Shown: positions 45,877 to 54,261, counted from the stretch's first letter. The stretch: 64,000 nt of DNA from Rhizobium jaguaris (GCF_003627755.1 NZ_CP032694.1:3463501-3527500), one strand, 5' to 3'. Notes: generated by a model from the sequence alone, not told the origin. A program made the numbers and translations.

Positions 45877-46794
45877 ATGAACACCGTCGCTTATGTCACC
45901 GTCGACGTCTTCACCTCGGAACGCTTCGTCGGCAATCCGCTCGCCGTCATTCCCGATGCCCGCGGCCTGAGCAGCGACGCCATGCAGAAGATCGCAACCG
46001 AGTTCGGCTATTCGGAAACGACCTTCGTGCTGCCACCGGAGAACTCAGATCGTACCGCGCGCGTCCGTATCTTCACGCCAACGGCCGAAATCCCCTTTGC
46101 CGGCCATCCCAATGTCGGCACGGCTTTCGTTCTCGGACAACAGCCGGAAATCTTCGGAAAGCCCGCAGGCGATAGGCTGATCTTCGAAGAGGATGCCGGG
46201 CTGGTGGAGGCGACCCTGCTGCGCAAGGGCGGTGACATCACCGGCGCGAGCATACGTGCACCGGGAAAGCTGACGATCGGCGAAACGATTGCCCCTGAGC
46301 TGATTGCCGGCTGCGTGCAGATCGGTCCGCAATCGATCCGCACGGTGACGCATGCCCCAACCTTCGCATCCGTCGGCTTGCCCTTCGCCTTCGCGGAACT
46401 GGACAACCTCGAAACGCTCGGAAAAGCGTGGCCGAATGCGGCGATCTTTGCCGAAGCGGCCGTGCGGCACAAGGAAGACAAGACCGGCTTCTCGCTCTTT
46501 CTCTACGTACGTTCCGCCGAAAATCCATGGTATATCCGCGCCCGCATGTTTGCGCCCCTGGACAATGTGACGGAAGATCCGGCGACAGGCAGCGCCTCCG
46601 CCGCACTCGGCGCCTATCTGACCTCGCTGTTGCCGGCGCAAGATGCCGAGGTGGAAATCACCATCGAGCAGGGCGTGGAGATGGGAAGACGCAGCGTCAT
46701 CGGCGTCGAAGTCAGGAAATCTTCCGGCACGGTAAACGAAGTCTTGTTGTCGGGTAGCAGCATCCATGTCATGCGCGGCGAGATCCTGCTTTAA
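45877..46794 (+). CDS. PhzF-family isomerase/epimerase
   Basis: A 305-residue PhzF protein, a diaminopimelate-epimerase-like fold acting as an isomerase on unknown small molecules. Blocks: VDVFTSERFVGNPLAVI, the catalytic Glu in FGYSETTFVLPP, IPFAGHPNVGTAFVL and NVTEDPATGSASAALG. I start at the ATG at 45877, where the family begins; earlier in-frame starts run through the repeat upstream. No pathway context is visible. Confidence 0.88.
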   Translation: MNTVAYVTVDVFTSERFVGNPLAVIPDARGLSSDAMQKIATEFGYSETTFVLPPENSDRTARVRIFTPTAEIPFAGHPNVGTAFVLGQQPEIFGKPAGDRLIFEEDAGLVEATLLRKGGDITGASIRAPGKLTIGETIAPELIAGCVQIGPQSIRTVTHAPTFASVGLPFAFAELDNLETLGKAWPNAAIFAEAAVRHKEDKTGFSLFLYVRSAENPWYIRARMFAPLDNVTEDPATGSASAALGAYLTSLLPAQDAEVEITIEQGVEMGRRSVIGVEVRKSSGTVNEVLLSGSSIHVMRGEILL

Positions 46795-46842
46795 GACGCC
46801 GCACGCGATCGTCCGAAAGTCTCCATCCCGGCCTGCAATGCC

Positions 46843-47004
46843 CTAAATTGTCTCGTTGATGACCAGCGCGATCGTCCAGACCGCGAAGGCAATGACGGCG
46901 ATCTTCCAGAAATCGGCACGTCTTTTCAGGCCCGGCAGCCCAAGCGGCTTGATGATTTGCACCGCCATGGCAAGCAACAACAGCACCGCGATCACTTTTG
47001 TCAC
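46843..47004 (-). CDS. Small two-helix membrane protein (hypothetical)
   Basis: A 53-residue protein with two hydrophobic helices (about 3-17 and 34-50) separated by a short basic loop (GLPGLKRRADFWK). I choose the GTG at 47004 because a gggga ribosome-binding site lies eight bases upstream; ATGs at 47037 and 47076 would extend it. Proteins like this are found in rhizobia, but I know no function. Its position between phzF and the MFS gene is convergent with the former and divergent from the latter. Confidence 0.6.
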   Translation of the reverse strand: MTKVIAVLLLLAMAVQIIKPLGLPGLKRRADFWKIAVIAFAVWTIALVINETI

Positions 47005-47229
47005 GGTATTTTTCCCCGTTTGCGCAAGTGTGAGCATGGCCTCATACAAAAACCACTGCGCGGTTTTCGCGATCATGCTCTAATCGTCATAGGACGGACA
47101 TTTTTCCGCGCCAACAGACTGTTTCTACAGGCCGATAGCGGCAATCCGGGGCACAATCAATAGCAAAAACTGGCAGGACTCGCTCCTGCTTTATCGGTTC
47201 CTTAAGCGGGACCGAATGAAAGTGGGAAC

Positions 47230-48504
47230 ATGAAAAGAAATATTTTACCCGTTCTTGCCCTGCTTTTCGGTACGCTCTTCCTATTCACAGGCAATGGCCT
47301 GCATAGCCTGCTTCTACCGGTGCGCGGCACAGCCGAGGGCTATGCCACGACGACGCTCGGCCTGCTCGGCACGACCTGGGCGACAGGCTTCGTGCTCGGC
47401 TGCCTGACAGCGCCAAAACTGGTCCGGCGCATCGGCCATGTCCGCGCCTTTTCCGGCTTCATTTCCGTTATCGCCGTCATCGCGCTTTTGACCGGCATCG
47501 TCGTCGACCCCGTCTGGTGGGTGCTGCTGCGCGCCGTCACCGGCTTCTGCACCGCCGGTACTTCGATGATCATCGAAAGCTGGCTCAACGAGCGTGCGAC
47601 GAACGAAAGCCGCGGCGCGATCTTCTCGCTCTATATCGGTATCACGCTGATCGGCGCCGTCGCCGGCCAAATGATGGTCCCCTTCGCCGACATCCATACG
47701 CCCATTCTCTTCATGTGGTGCGGCATCTGCTATTGCATCGCCATGCTCCCGACGACGCTCTCGACCGCCGCCTCGCCGCAGCCGCTGAAGGCCGTCAGCC
47801 TCGATTTGAAGGCGCTCTATCGCAATTCGCCGGTCGCCTCCATTGGCATCCTCCTGGTCGGCATCGCCAACGGCGCCTACGGCACGCTCGGCGCAGTCTT
47901 CGGCGCCAATGCCGGCCTCTCGGACAGCAATATCGCGCTGATGATGAGTACGACCATCTTCGCCGGCGCCGTAATGCAGCTTCCGGCCGGCCGCCTTTCC
48001 GACCGTATCGACCGTCGCTTTGTGCTAGCCGGCATGGCCGCCATCGCTGCCTTGGACGGTCTGCTGCTCTTCCTGTTACAGCCTGGCCATCCCTATTTCC
48101 TGATCACCATGGTGGTCATCTATGGCGCAGCCGCCAACACGCTCTATCCGATTGCCGTCGCCCACGCCAACGACTTCGCTGCGCCGCAGGATTTCGTCAA
48201 AGTCTCCGGCGGCCTGTTGCTGCTCTATGGCATCGGCACGATCATAGGACCTACGCTCGGCGGTCCGGTTATGACGGCTGTCGGCCCCTATGCGCTGTTC
48301 TTCGTCACCGCGGTCGCCCATGTGCTGATCACGAGCTATGCGATCTTCCGCAGCCGCCAGCGCGCCGCCAAGCCCGCGAGCGACCGCGAAGCCTATACGA
48401 CGATGCCGTCGGCGAATGCGCAGAACATCACGCCGGAAAGCCTGTCGCTGGCACGCAGCGACGCTTCTAAAAAGGAAGATACGACGGTAAATTACGGCAC
48501 CTAA
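47230..48504 (+). CDS. MFS transporter
   Basis: A 424-residue major-facilitator protein with 12 predicted membrane helices (first LPVLALLFGTLFLFTGNGLH) and the loop motifs CLTAPKLVRRIGHVR and GRLSDRIDRR. It resembles the YcaD-like subgroup of unknown substrate. It is followed after 42 bases by a DUF1192 gene on the same strand. Confidence 0.87.
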   Translation: MKRNILPVLALLFGTLFLFTGNGLHSLLLPVRGTAEGYATTTLGLLGTTWATGFVLGCLTAPKLVRRIGHVRAFSGFISVIAVIALLTGIVVDPVWWVLLRAVTGFCTAGTSMIIESWLNERATNESRGAIFSLYIGITLIGAVAGQMMVPFADIHTPILFMWCGICYCIAMLPTTLSTAASPQPLKAVSLDLKALYRNSPVASIGILLVGIANGAYGTLGAVFGANAGLSDSNIALMMSTTIFAGAVMQLPAGRLSDRIDRRFVLAGMAAIAALDGLLLFLLQPGHPYFLITMVVIYGAAANTLYPIAVAHANDFAAPQDFVKVSGGLLLLYGIGTIIGPTLGGPVMTAVGPYALFFVTAVAHVLITSYAIFRSRQRAAKPASDREAYTTMPSANAQNITPESLSLARSDASKKEDTTVNYGT

Positions 48505-48546
48505 GCGCCAGGGAGTGACAAGCGGGTGTGATAAGGAGGAGACGAA

Positions 48547-48738
48547 ATGAGCATTTTCGATGACGACCGCCCGAAGAAACCATCTGCCCATGAGATCGGC
48601 AGCGACCTGTCACTGCTTTCCGTCGACGAACTCAAGGCTCGTATCGCCTTGATGCAAGCGGAGATCGCCCGGCTGGAAGCCGAGGTCGCCACCAAGGCAT
48701 CCGGCCGTAAGGCCGCCGAAAACCTATTCCGGTCCTGA
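48547..48738 (+). CDS. DUF1192 small protein
   Basis: A 63-residue protein with the DUF1192 signature (MSIFDDDRPKK at the start, LSLLSVDELKARIALMQ in the middle and a C-terminal coiled segment to LFRS). DUF1192 genes are common in Alphaproteobacteria next to rcdA; no function is known. An aaggaggag ribosome-binding site precedes it. Confidence 0.85.
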   Translation: MSIFDDDRPKKPSAHEIGSDLSLLSVDELKARIALMQAEIARLEAEVATKASGRKAAENLFRS

Positions 48739-48830
48739 GCCTGCCATCAGCGCAAAATTTGCGCGATCGAAGTACAGATCGGGACACGCTCAACGGAATA
48801 TTAAGCTTTACGACATATTACTATAACTAT

Positions 48831-48930
48831 CCAGATTCGCTCTGGACTCAGACAGTTCCTCCACTTGGCGAATTGGTCTGATTTTTCTCCCTGTTTTACC
48901 TTGAGAGCCGCTTTTGCGGCTCTTCTTTTT
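48831..48930 (+). ncRNA. Candidate small RNA
   Basis: About 100 bases with three stems in a row: ccaga/tctgg (48831-48845); tcagac/gtctga (48848-48853 with 48876-48881), whose loop holds CCUCC; and a terminator hairpin at 48904-48923 with a T run. Between the second stem and the terminator is an unpaired ttttctccctg, containing a CUCCC motif like those used by alphaproteobacterial Hfq-dependent sRNAs to mask ribosome-binding sites. No clear promoter was identified, and the stretch could instead be the 3' untranslated end of the upstream operon. Confidence 0.4.
48904..48930 (+). terminator. Rho-independent terminator
   Basis: An 8-bp stem (agagccgc 48904-48911, gcggctct 48916-48923) with a tttt loop and a T-rich tail (tcttttt). 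It lies 165 bases after the DUF1192 stop, unusually far for its terminator, which favours a separate small transcript. Confidence 0.85.
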
Positions 48931-49107
48931 CACCGTGAATAAGGCGCCTCTGAGGAAACTGTGGAGATTAACCCTTTCTTAAGAATCGCCTTGCGAATTT
49001 CAGTTAAAACCACCATCTTGAAGTCATAAGAACGGGCGCCGAGAGTTCTTCTGAACTTCACCGGCTTTTCCTGAACAAAAGTGTTGCGTTAGGCAGGGAT
49101 TTCTTCG

Positions 49108-49623
49108 ATGTCGGAACTTGGGTTGAACACGATCAGCTTTGCTGGCCATGCAGCTTCGTCGGCGCAGTTCAGGGTGCTGTATTCCGAAGGCATGTCGCTG
49201 GTGGAGGAAACCGCTGCTTATCTCGATGGTCAGGGTCGGGCAGCCTCCAAGGTTCTGCCGCGCATGGCCTCCGTGCTCTATGCCGCCGAATCCATGCGTC
49301 TGACCACCCGCCTGATGCAGATGGCCTCGTGGCTGCTGCTGCAGCGCGCCGTCAACAACGGCGAAATGTCGCGTGATCAGGTATTGGCCGAAAAGAACAA
49401 GGTTCGCCTCGACGGCTTTAACGTCGACCGCAACGCACCCGGCTGGAACGACCTGCCGGAGGCCTTCCGCGACCTCGTCGAACGGTCGCTGCGTCTTCAA
49501 AACCGCGTCGCCCTGCTCGACCGCGAAATCTATCGCCCGACGGAAGCCCCGATCGTCCCGGACAACCAGAACAGCGTCAAAGCGCAGCTCACCCTGCTGC
49601 AGACGGCTTTTGGGACTAACTGA
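49108..49623 (+). CDS. rcdA: RcdA-type protein (DUF1465), regulator of CtrA degradation
   Basis: A 171-residue DUF1465 protein. In Caulobacter RcdA is a ClpXP adaptor that helps destroy the cell-cycle regulator CtrA. Features: an N-terminal helical region (FRVLYSEGMSLVEETAAYLD), MRLTTRLMQMASWLLLQRAV, and the downstream block LVERSLRLQNRVALLDREIY, with a disordered C-terminal tail. In relatives rpmE follows closely; here 4.4 kb of inserted genes separate them. Confidence 0.88.
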   Translation: MSELGLNTISFAGHAASSAQFRVLYSEGMSLVEETAAYLDGQGRAASKVLPRMASVLYAAESMRLTTRLMQMASWLLLQRAVNNGEMSRDQVLAEKNKVRLDGFNVDRNAPGWNDLPEAFRDLVERSLRLQNRVALLDREIYRPTEAPIVPDNQNSVKAQLTLLQTAFGTN

Positions 49624-49814
49624 GCCGATTTCAAATTGGTAAAGGCTTTCGACCGGTCATGCATTGCGTGGCCGGTTTTGCTTTGCATGGGAAAAGCAAC
49701 TATCGTGTCGACCTCATCCTGGCGAGGCAATCATGCGTCCTGAAGACGTGCTGAGTCTTTACGAAACGAAGATCAAGTTACGTCGCTTCGACGAACTGGT
49801 GCCGCTCATAGCGG

Positions 49815-49821
49815 ACGACGC
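49815..49821 (+). repeat. Target-site duplication, left copy
   Basis: Seven bases acgacgc directly before the left end of the IS. The same seven bases follow the right end at 52420-52426. Confidence 0.8.
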
Positions 49822-49992
49822 TGCAAATTCCGAGGCAATCCGCCCCCTGATTCCGAAATGATGTCGCCCCCCAATTCCGAGAATTAGTCGCCCCCTTGTT
49901 CCGAGATGATGCCGCCCCCTACGGAGGGATGTGGCAAGGGTGTTCTGCCGGTGTGAAGTTCCTTCCGTCAATGATGACAAGGAAGGAACGGG

Positions 49993-51543
49993 ATGCCTGC
50001 GGAGAGACTGGAGATGCGGCGTGTCCGCGAGATACTGAGATATCGGTCCGAGCAAGGGCTGGGCCACAAATCGATTGCGGTTCGGGTCGGAGCAGCAGCC
50101 TCGACGGTGCGCGAGACGCTGCGACGGGCGGCGGCTGCGGGGCTTTCGTGGCCGTTGGATGATGACGTGAGTGATGCCGTCCTGGAGGCGGCGCTCTACC
50201 GTGCGGCTGGGACGAAGACGGGTCATCGTCGCGCACCGGAGCCTGACTGGGTGCAAGTCCATCGCGAGCTCAAGCGCAAGCACGTGACGCTGCAAATTCT
50301 CTGGGACGAATACATAAGCCGTTATCCCGATGGTTACCGCTACAGCCGATATTGTGACCTCTATCGCGGCTGGGCGTTGAAGCTGCCGGTGACGATGCGG
50401 CAGGATCATATGGCGGGCGACAAATTGTTCGTCGACTACGCCGGCGACACGGTCACTGTTGTCGTTGATCGGCTGTCGGGCAAAACACGGCAGGCCCATT
50501 TATTTGTCGCTGTCCTGGGGGCATCCAGTCTTTCGTTCGCGCAGGCGCGCTGGACCGAGACGCTTCCGGACTGGGTCGAATGCCATGTTCAGGCGCTGGA
50601 GTTCTTCGGCGGTGCGCCGGCGTTGCTGGTTCCCGACAATGCCAAGGTGGCGATCATCAAGGCGTGCCACTTCGATCCCCAGGTCAACCGGACGTATTGC
50701 GCGATGGCAGCGCATTATGGCAGCGCCGTCCTGCCGACGAGGCCGAGACGCCCCCGCGACAAGGCGAAAGTCGAGGCTGCGGTTCGTATCGTCGAGCGTT
50801 GGCTGCTGGGCCGCCTCCGCCATCGCACCTTCTACAGTCTGGCCGAAGTCAATGCGGCGATTGCCGACTTGCTATATGATTTGAACGACAGGCGTGTCCT
50901 TCGCCGGGTTGGCGTCACGCGCCGCCAATTGTTCGAAGAGCTCGACCGGCCCGCTTTAAGGCCATTGCCCGTTGAACGCTATGTCTTTGCGGAATGGCGT
51001 ATCCGGCGTGCTGGATTGGATTACCACGTCGAGATCGAGCGGCATTATTACTCCGTTCCCTATCGCTTTGCTCGCGAGCAAGTCGAGGCGCGCATCACCG
51101 CCAATACGATCGAGATATTCCACAAAGGCGAGCGAATAGCCGCTCATCGCCGCTCCAGCGGTAACGGCAAGCACACCACAATCCCCGATCACATGCCCTC
51201 GGCCCACCGCCGCTTTGCCGACTGGACGATCGAACGCATTCAACGCGAGGCCTCTTCCATCGGGCCGGAGGTTGCATTGCTGTGTGAGAAGATCCTCGCC
51301 GACAGGCCGCACCCGGAGCAGGGCTTTCGAGCCTGCATGGGAATTATCCGCCTGAACAAAAGCTTTGGCCGCGACAGAGTGAACGCTGCTTGCAGCCGTG
51401 CGCTTGAGATCGGGGCCCGGACCTACGGTTCGGTGCGCTCCATCCTCGACAATCATCTCGATCGAGCCGCCTCCACCAATGGACCACCTTCGCATGAGCC
51501 TATCCAACACGAAAACATCCGTGGACCTCGCTATTACCACTAA
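49993..51543 (+). CDS. istA: IS21-family transposase IstA
   Basis: A 516-residue transposase with N-terminal helix-turn-helix segments (LEMRRVREILRYRSEQGLG and VRVGAAASTVRETLRRA) and a DDE RNase H-like core (first catalytic Asp in KLFVDYAGDT, second in ALLVPDNAKVAI, Glu in DKAKVEAAVRIVERWL). The stop is 12 bases before istB, the standard IS21 arrangement. The frame has no interruption. Base use is similar to that of the neighbours. Confidence 0.93.
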   Translation: MPAERLEMRRVREILRYRSEQGLGHKSIAVRVGAAASTVRETLRRAAAAGLSWPLDDDVSDAVLEAALYRAAGTKTGHRRAPEPDWVQVHRELKRKHVTLQILWDEYISRYPDGYRYSRYCDLYRGWALKLPVTMRQDHMAGDKLFVDYAGDTVTVVVDRLSGKTRQAHLFVAVLGASSLSFAQARWTETLPDWVECHVQALEFFGGAPALLVPDNAKVAIIKACHFDPQVNRTYCAMAAHYGSAVLPTRPRRPRDKAKVEAAVRIVERWLLGRLRHRTFYSLAEVNAAIADLLYDLNDRRVLRRVGVTRRQLFEELDRPALRPLPVERYVFAEWRIRRAGLDYHVEIERHYYSVPYRFAREQVEARITANTIEIFHKGERIAAHRRSSGNGKHTTIPDHMPSAHRRFADWTIERIQREASSIGPEVALLCEKILADRPHPEQGFRACMGIIRLNKSFGRDRVNAACSRALEIGARTYGSVRSILDNHLDRAASTNGPPSHEPIQHENIRGPRYYH

Positions 51544-51555
51544 GGAGAACAAAGA

Positions 51556-52293
51556 ATGCTTGCCCATCCAACACTCGACAAACTCAATTCCATGGGCCTG
51601 GCCGGCATGGCAAAGGCCTTCGGGGAGCTCGTCACCAACGGCGAAGCCGAACATCTCTCGCATGCCGAGTGGCTAGGACTGCTGCTCGAACGGGAGTGGA
51701 GTTCCCGCTACGATCGTAAGCTTGCCGCACGCCTCAGGTTTGCCAAGCTTCGCCACCAGGCCACCCCGGAAGATGTCGACTACCGCAGCGAGCGCGGCCT
51801 TGATCGCGCGCTCTTCATGAAGCTGCTCGGCGGCGACTGGATCAACGCTCATGACAATCTGGCCATTTGCGGACCCTCGGGTGTCGGAAAAAGCTGGTTA
51901 GCCTGCGCTCTCGGCCACAAGGCTTGCCGTGACGATCGTTCCGTTCTCTATCAGCGTGTCCCACGACTGTTTGCTCAGCTCGCACTTGCTCGCGGCGACG
52001 GCAGGTATGCTCGGCTGCAACGTACCCTGGGCCATGTTCAAGTCCTGATCCTCGACGACTGGGGTCTCGAACCGCTCAACGAACAGGCCCGGCACGACCT
52101 CCTCGAAATCCTGGAAGATCGCTACGGCCGCAGATCAACCATCATTACCAGCCAACTTCCGGTGTCGGCATGGCACGACGTCATAGGAAACCCGACTTAT
52201 GCTGATGCCATCCTGGATCGCCTCGTTCACAACGCCCATCGCATCGAATTGAGCGGCGATAGCCTACGCCGAAACCTGCCCCGAAAAGCTTGA
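51556..52293 (+). CDS. istB: IS21-family helper ATPase IstB
   Basis: A 245-residue AAA+ ATPase of the DnaC-like type that assembles on target DNA and recruits IstA. Walker A is GPSGVGKSWLACAL and Walker B VLILDDWGLEPL, with a sensor block STIITSQLPVSAWH. An aaggaga ribosome-binding site precedes the ATG. It completes the element. Confidence 0.94.
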   Translation: MLAHPTLDKLNSMGLAGMAKAFGELVTNGEAEHLSHAEWLGLLLEREWSSRYDRKLAARLRFAKLRHQATPEDVDYRSERGLDRALFMKLLGGDWINAHDNLAICGPSGVGKSWLACALGHKACRDDRSVLYQRVPRLFAQLALARGDGRYARLQRTLGHVQVLILDDWGLEPLNEQARHDLLEILEDRYGRRSTIITSQLPVSAWHDVIGNPTYADAILDRLVHNAHRIELSGDSLRRNLPRKA

Positions 52294-52419
52294 CACCCCG
52301 CCTAAATGGACTGACAACAATCATCGCCTGCAGACCCCACTAAACAGGGGGCGAGATCATCCCGGAATCAAGGGGCGCAATCATCTCGGAACAAAGGGGC
52401 GGCTTCATCGGAATCGGCA

Positions 52420-52426
52420 ACGACGC
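52420..52426 (+). repeat. Target-site duplication, right copy
   Basis: Seven bases acgacgc directly after the right end of the IS, matching 49815-49821. Confidence 0.8.
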
Positions 52427-52708
52427 GGTGTTCTGGTTCTCCGATGGCACCCACTATGGCATAGACGAAATTAGAGCTGCGTTCGAAAAAACCTGGCAAA
52501 AAGTTGAAGGCGAAGTCTACTGGCTCGAGGATCTTCGGTGGATTACCGCTGCCGACAATTCTGCGAGCTGCATATACATCTTTCATTGGAAGGGTTTATG
52601 GGACGGCAAAGCCTTCGAAGGCAAAGGCCGAGGAACCACGATTCTCGAAAAGAGAGCCGGCGAGTGAAAAATTATCCACGAACACCTCAGCCACTTTCCC
52701 GGATAGTG

Positions 52709-52764
52709 GACAACAAAAAGCTCGGCAAAACCGGGCTCTTTTCAAAACACGCTGTCGCGCAGCG
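52709..52764. repeat. Direct repeat, left copy (degenerate terminator)
   Basis: A 56-base segment nearly identical to 53984-54038 (gacaacaaaaa, ggcaaaaccggg, caaaacac and tcgcg blocks). It holds a degenerate version of the rpmE terminator hairpin. The HxlR and GST genes lie between the two copies. Confidence 0.7.
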
Positions 52765-52821
52765 GACGACGGGTAATCTCCGGGGCATCTTCGAATAGTG
52801 GAGAAGCTAGACCAGCATGCC

Positions 52822-53145
52822 TCAAGCCGGTTCGCGTTGCTTCAGCCAAAGTCCGAATTCTTGTATAACGGTGACGACATTTTTCAGTCTCTTACCGTCC
52901 TCCGTCAGTGCATACTCCACTTTGACCGGCACTGTAGGATACACGGTGCGGACCACTAGGCCAGCCCCTTCAAGGGCACGGAGGTCCAAGGTCAGCATCC
53001 TCTGGGAGATCCCCGGCACATCACGCCGAAGTTCGTTAAAGCGCTTCGGACCGTCGACCAGATAGGAAACGAGAAGCAAACGCCAGCGCCCACCCAACAG
53101 ATGCATCGCTTCCTCGACCGAACAGCCGCTCACATTTTTTCTCAT
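52822..53145 (-). CDS. HxlR-family transcriptional regulator
   Basis: A 107-residue winged-helix regulator: CSVEEAMHLLGGRWRLLLVS at the start, the recognition helix in PGISQRMLTLDLRALEGAG and the wing YALTEDGKRL. A Cys near the start (Cys8) is at the place that senses electrophiles in several HxlR proteins; that function is an inference. It is divergent from the GST gene, and a palindrome lies between them. Confidence 0.88.
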   Translation of the reverse strand: MRKNVSGCSVEEAMHLLGGRWRLLLVSYLVDGPKRFNELRRDVPGISQRMLTLDLRALEGAGLVVRTVYPTVPVKVEYALTEDGKRLKNVVTVIQEFGLWLKQREPA

Positions 53146-53161
53146 ATAGCATACCCCTGAC

Positions 53162-53174
53162 TATACTAAGTATA
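53162..53174. promoter_or_regulatory. Candidate HxlR operator
   Basis: The palindrome tatac-taa-gtata lies 17 bases upstream of the HxlR start codon, in the divergent HxlR/GST promoter region. Similar A/T-rich tatact..agtata sites are bound by HxlR-family proteins. Confidence 0.5.
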
Positions 53175-53294
53175 TTTTTGTACCTAGATGTCAAACTATT
53201 GCCTTCTTACTTTTTTAGACCGACCCGGCTACATGGCGCGAAGCCGCCTTTCCGCGTGAAGGGAGGTAATCGAAATCCGCTGTGGAGATTGCAA

Positions 53295-53924
53295 ATGAAG
53301 CTTTATTACATGCCCGCCAGCTGCTCCCTTTCCCCTCACATCGTCATCAATGAGCTTGGTCTTGATGTAACGTTGCTCAAAGTCGATCACGGCAAGCACA
53401 TGATCGAAGGCGGCGGTGACTACTACGACGTCAATCCTCTTGGTTATGTTCCTGTCCTTGAGCTGGACAACGGAACGAGGCTGCACGAGGGGCCGGTGAT
53501 CGTGCAGTATCTGGCCGACCTTAGGCCGGAACTCGGCTTGGCCCCGCCAAATGGCACGATGGAACGTTATCGCTTACAGGAGTGGCTCAGTTTCCTGACA
53601 TCGGAGATTCACAAGGGCTTCATCCCGCTTCTATACGCGAGGCTGGCAAGCAAATACGTGGAGACCGCTACGCCGAAACTTGAGAAGCGCTACGCCTGGA
53701 TAGACGGGCAACTTTCCGGGCGCGATTTCCTAATGGGCGACACCTTCACCGTGGCCGACGCATACCTGTTCGCGCTTACCGGCTGGGGTCAGGCAGGTTG
53801 GCTGAAGTCCTACTACAAAGCAGACATCCATTTTGATCAGCTACACAACCTGAAAGCCTGGTATGGCCGAGTACGTGAGCGCGATGCGGTCAAGGAGGCT
53901 CTTCGAGCAGAGGGCCTGGATTAG
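53295..53924 (+). CDS. Glutathione S-transferase, beta-class-like
   Basis: A 209-residue GST. The N-terminal thioredoxin-like domain starts MKLYYMPASCSLSPHIV, with a Cys at residue 10 as in beta-class enzymes, followed by YVPVLELDNG with the cis-Pro and EGPVIVQYLAD for glutathione binding. The helical C-terminal domain contains FLMGDTFTVADAYLF. The start at 53295 begins the conserved domain. It is likely controlled by the divergent HxlR regulator. Confidence 0.9.
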   Translation: MKLYYMPASCSLSPHIVINELGLDVTLLKVDHGKHMIEGGGDYYDVNPLGYVPVLELDNGTRLHEGPVIVQYLADLRPELGLAPPNGTMERYRLQEWLSFLTSEIHKGFIPLLYARLASKYVETATPKLEKRYAWIDGQLSGRDFLMGDTFTVADAYLFALTGWGQAGWLKSYYKADIHFDQLHNLKAWYGRVRERDAVKEALRAEGLD

Positions 53925-53983
53925 CCCTGAAATTCGCGGCAACGGTATGCCGTTTCTTATTTGGTGGCATTTTCTACCGAAGA

Positions 53984-54038
53984 GACAACAAAAAAGCCCG
54001 GCAAAACCGGGCTTTCCAAAACACCAGATCGCGAAGCG
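53984..54038. repeat. Direct repeat, right copy
   Basis: A 55-base segment matching 52709-52764, ending two bases before the rpmE stop codon. It includes the intact rpmE terminator. Together the copies bracket the HxlR/GST pair. Confidence 0.7.
53990..54015 (-). terminator. Rho-independent terminator of rpmE
   Basis: A perfect 7-bp stem (agcccgg 53995-54001, ccgggct 54007-54013) followed on the minus strand by TTTTTT. It lies about 27 bases after the rpmE stop and could also slow transcription from the GST side. Confidence 0.85.
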
Positions 54039-54039
54039 A

Positions 54040-54261
54040 TTAGATGCCGAGGCCGCCGAAGCGCTTGTTGAACTTGGAAACGCGGCCGCCGCGGTCTACG
54101 AGCTGCTGATTGCCGCCCGTCCAGGCCGGATGAGACTTGCTGTCGATTTCGAGGTTCATGACGGCGCCTTCCGAACCCCAGGTCGAGCGGGTTTCGTATT
54201 CGGTGCCGTCGGTCATGACCACCTTGATGGTGTGGTAGTCGGGATGGATGTTGGCCTTCAT
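54040..54261 (-). CDS. rpmE: 50S ribosomal protein L31
   Basis: A 73-residue ribosomal protein L31 ([20 protein letters not shown], then [16 protein letters not shown]). The zinc-binding CxxC positions of the C-plus form are not Cys here, so this is the zinc-free C-minus form usual in Alphaproteobacteria. The start is at 54261; readings further upstream are not L31. The gene is divergent from the ABC exporter gene. Confidence 0.96.
   Translation of the reverse strand: MKANIHPDYHTIKVVMTDGTEYETRSTWGSEGAVMNLEIDSKSHPAWTGGNQQLVDRGGRVSKFNKRFGGLGI

Larger units (their letters stand above)
48739..49107. other. Intergenic region between DUF1192 gene and rcdA (369 bp)
   Basis: No protein gene. It holds the candidate small RNA described separately (48831-48930) and should contain the rcdA promoter after the terminator at 48930. 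The segment 48931-49107 shows no structure I can name. Confidence 0.4.
49822..52419 (+). mobile_element. IS21-family insertion sequence, intact
   Basis: 2598 bases bounded by the 7-bp direct repeat acgacgc and with related ends tgcaaattccga... and, reversed, tgccgattccga.... Each end carries several copies of a 23-25 base motif (ttccgagatgatgccgccccc type; four at the left, three at the right), the multiple TnpA-site pattern of IS21 elements. Inside are istA and istB in tandem, with both frames intact, so the element may still move. The ends given are those that restore the interrupted gene. Confidence 0.85.
49733..52667 (+). pseudogene. SnoaL/NTF2-like gene split by an IS21-type element
   Basis: The 5' part (49733-49821) encodes RPEDVLSLYETKIK through LIADDA and the 3' part (52427-52667) continues with VFWFSDGTHYGIDEIR to KRAGE. 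Removing the IS and one copy of the 7-base target repeat gives a single open frame of 109 residues, with the natural junction ADDAVFWF, a typical SnoaL-like/DUF4440 fold of the NTF2 superfamily. The interruption places an IS stop codon after 42 residues. The intact protein would be a small cone-shaped ligand-binding or isomerase-like protein; its role is unknown. Confidence 0.85.

Noticed and set aside
49993..52293. A Tn7-like or CRISPR-associated transposon
   Set aside because: IstA/IstB in tandem, the end structure and a 7-bp duplication are plain IS21 features; there are no additional cargo or targeting genes.
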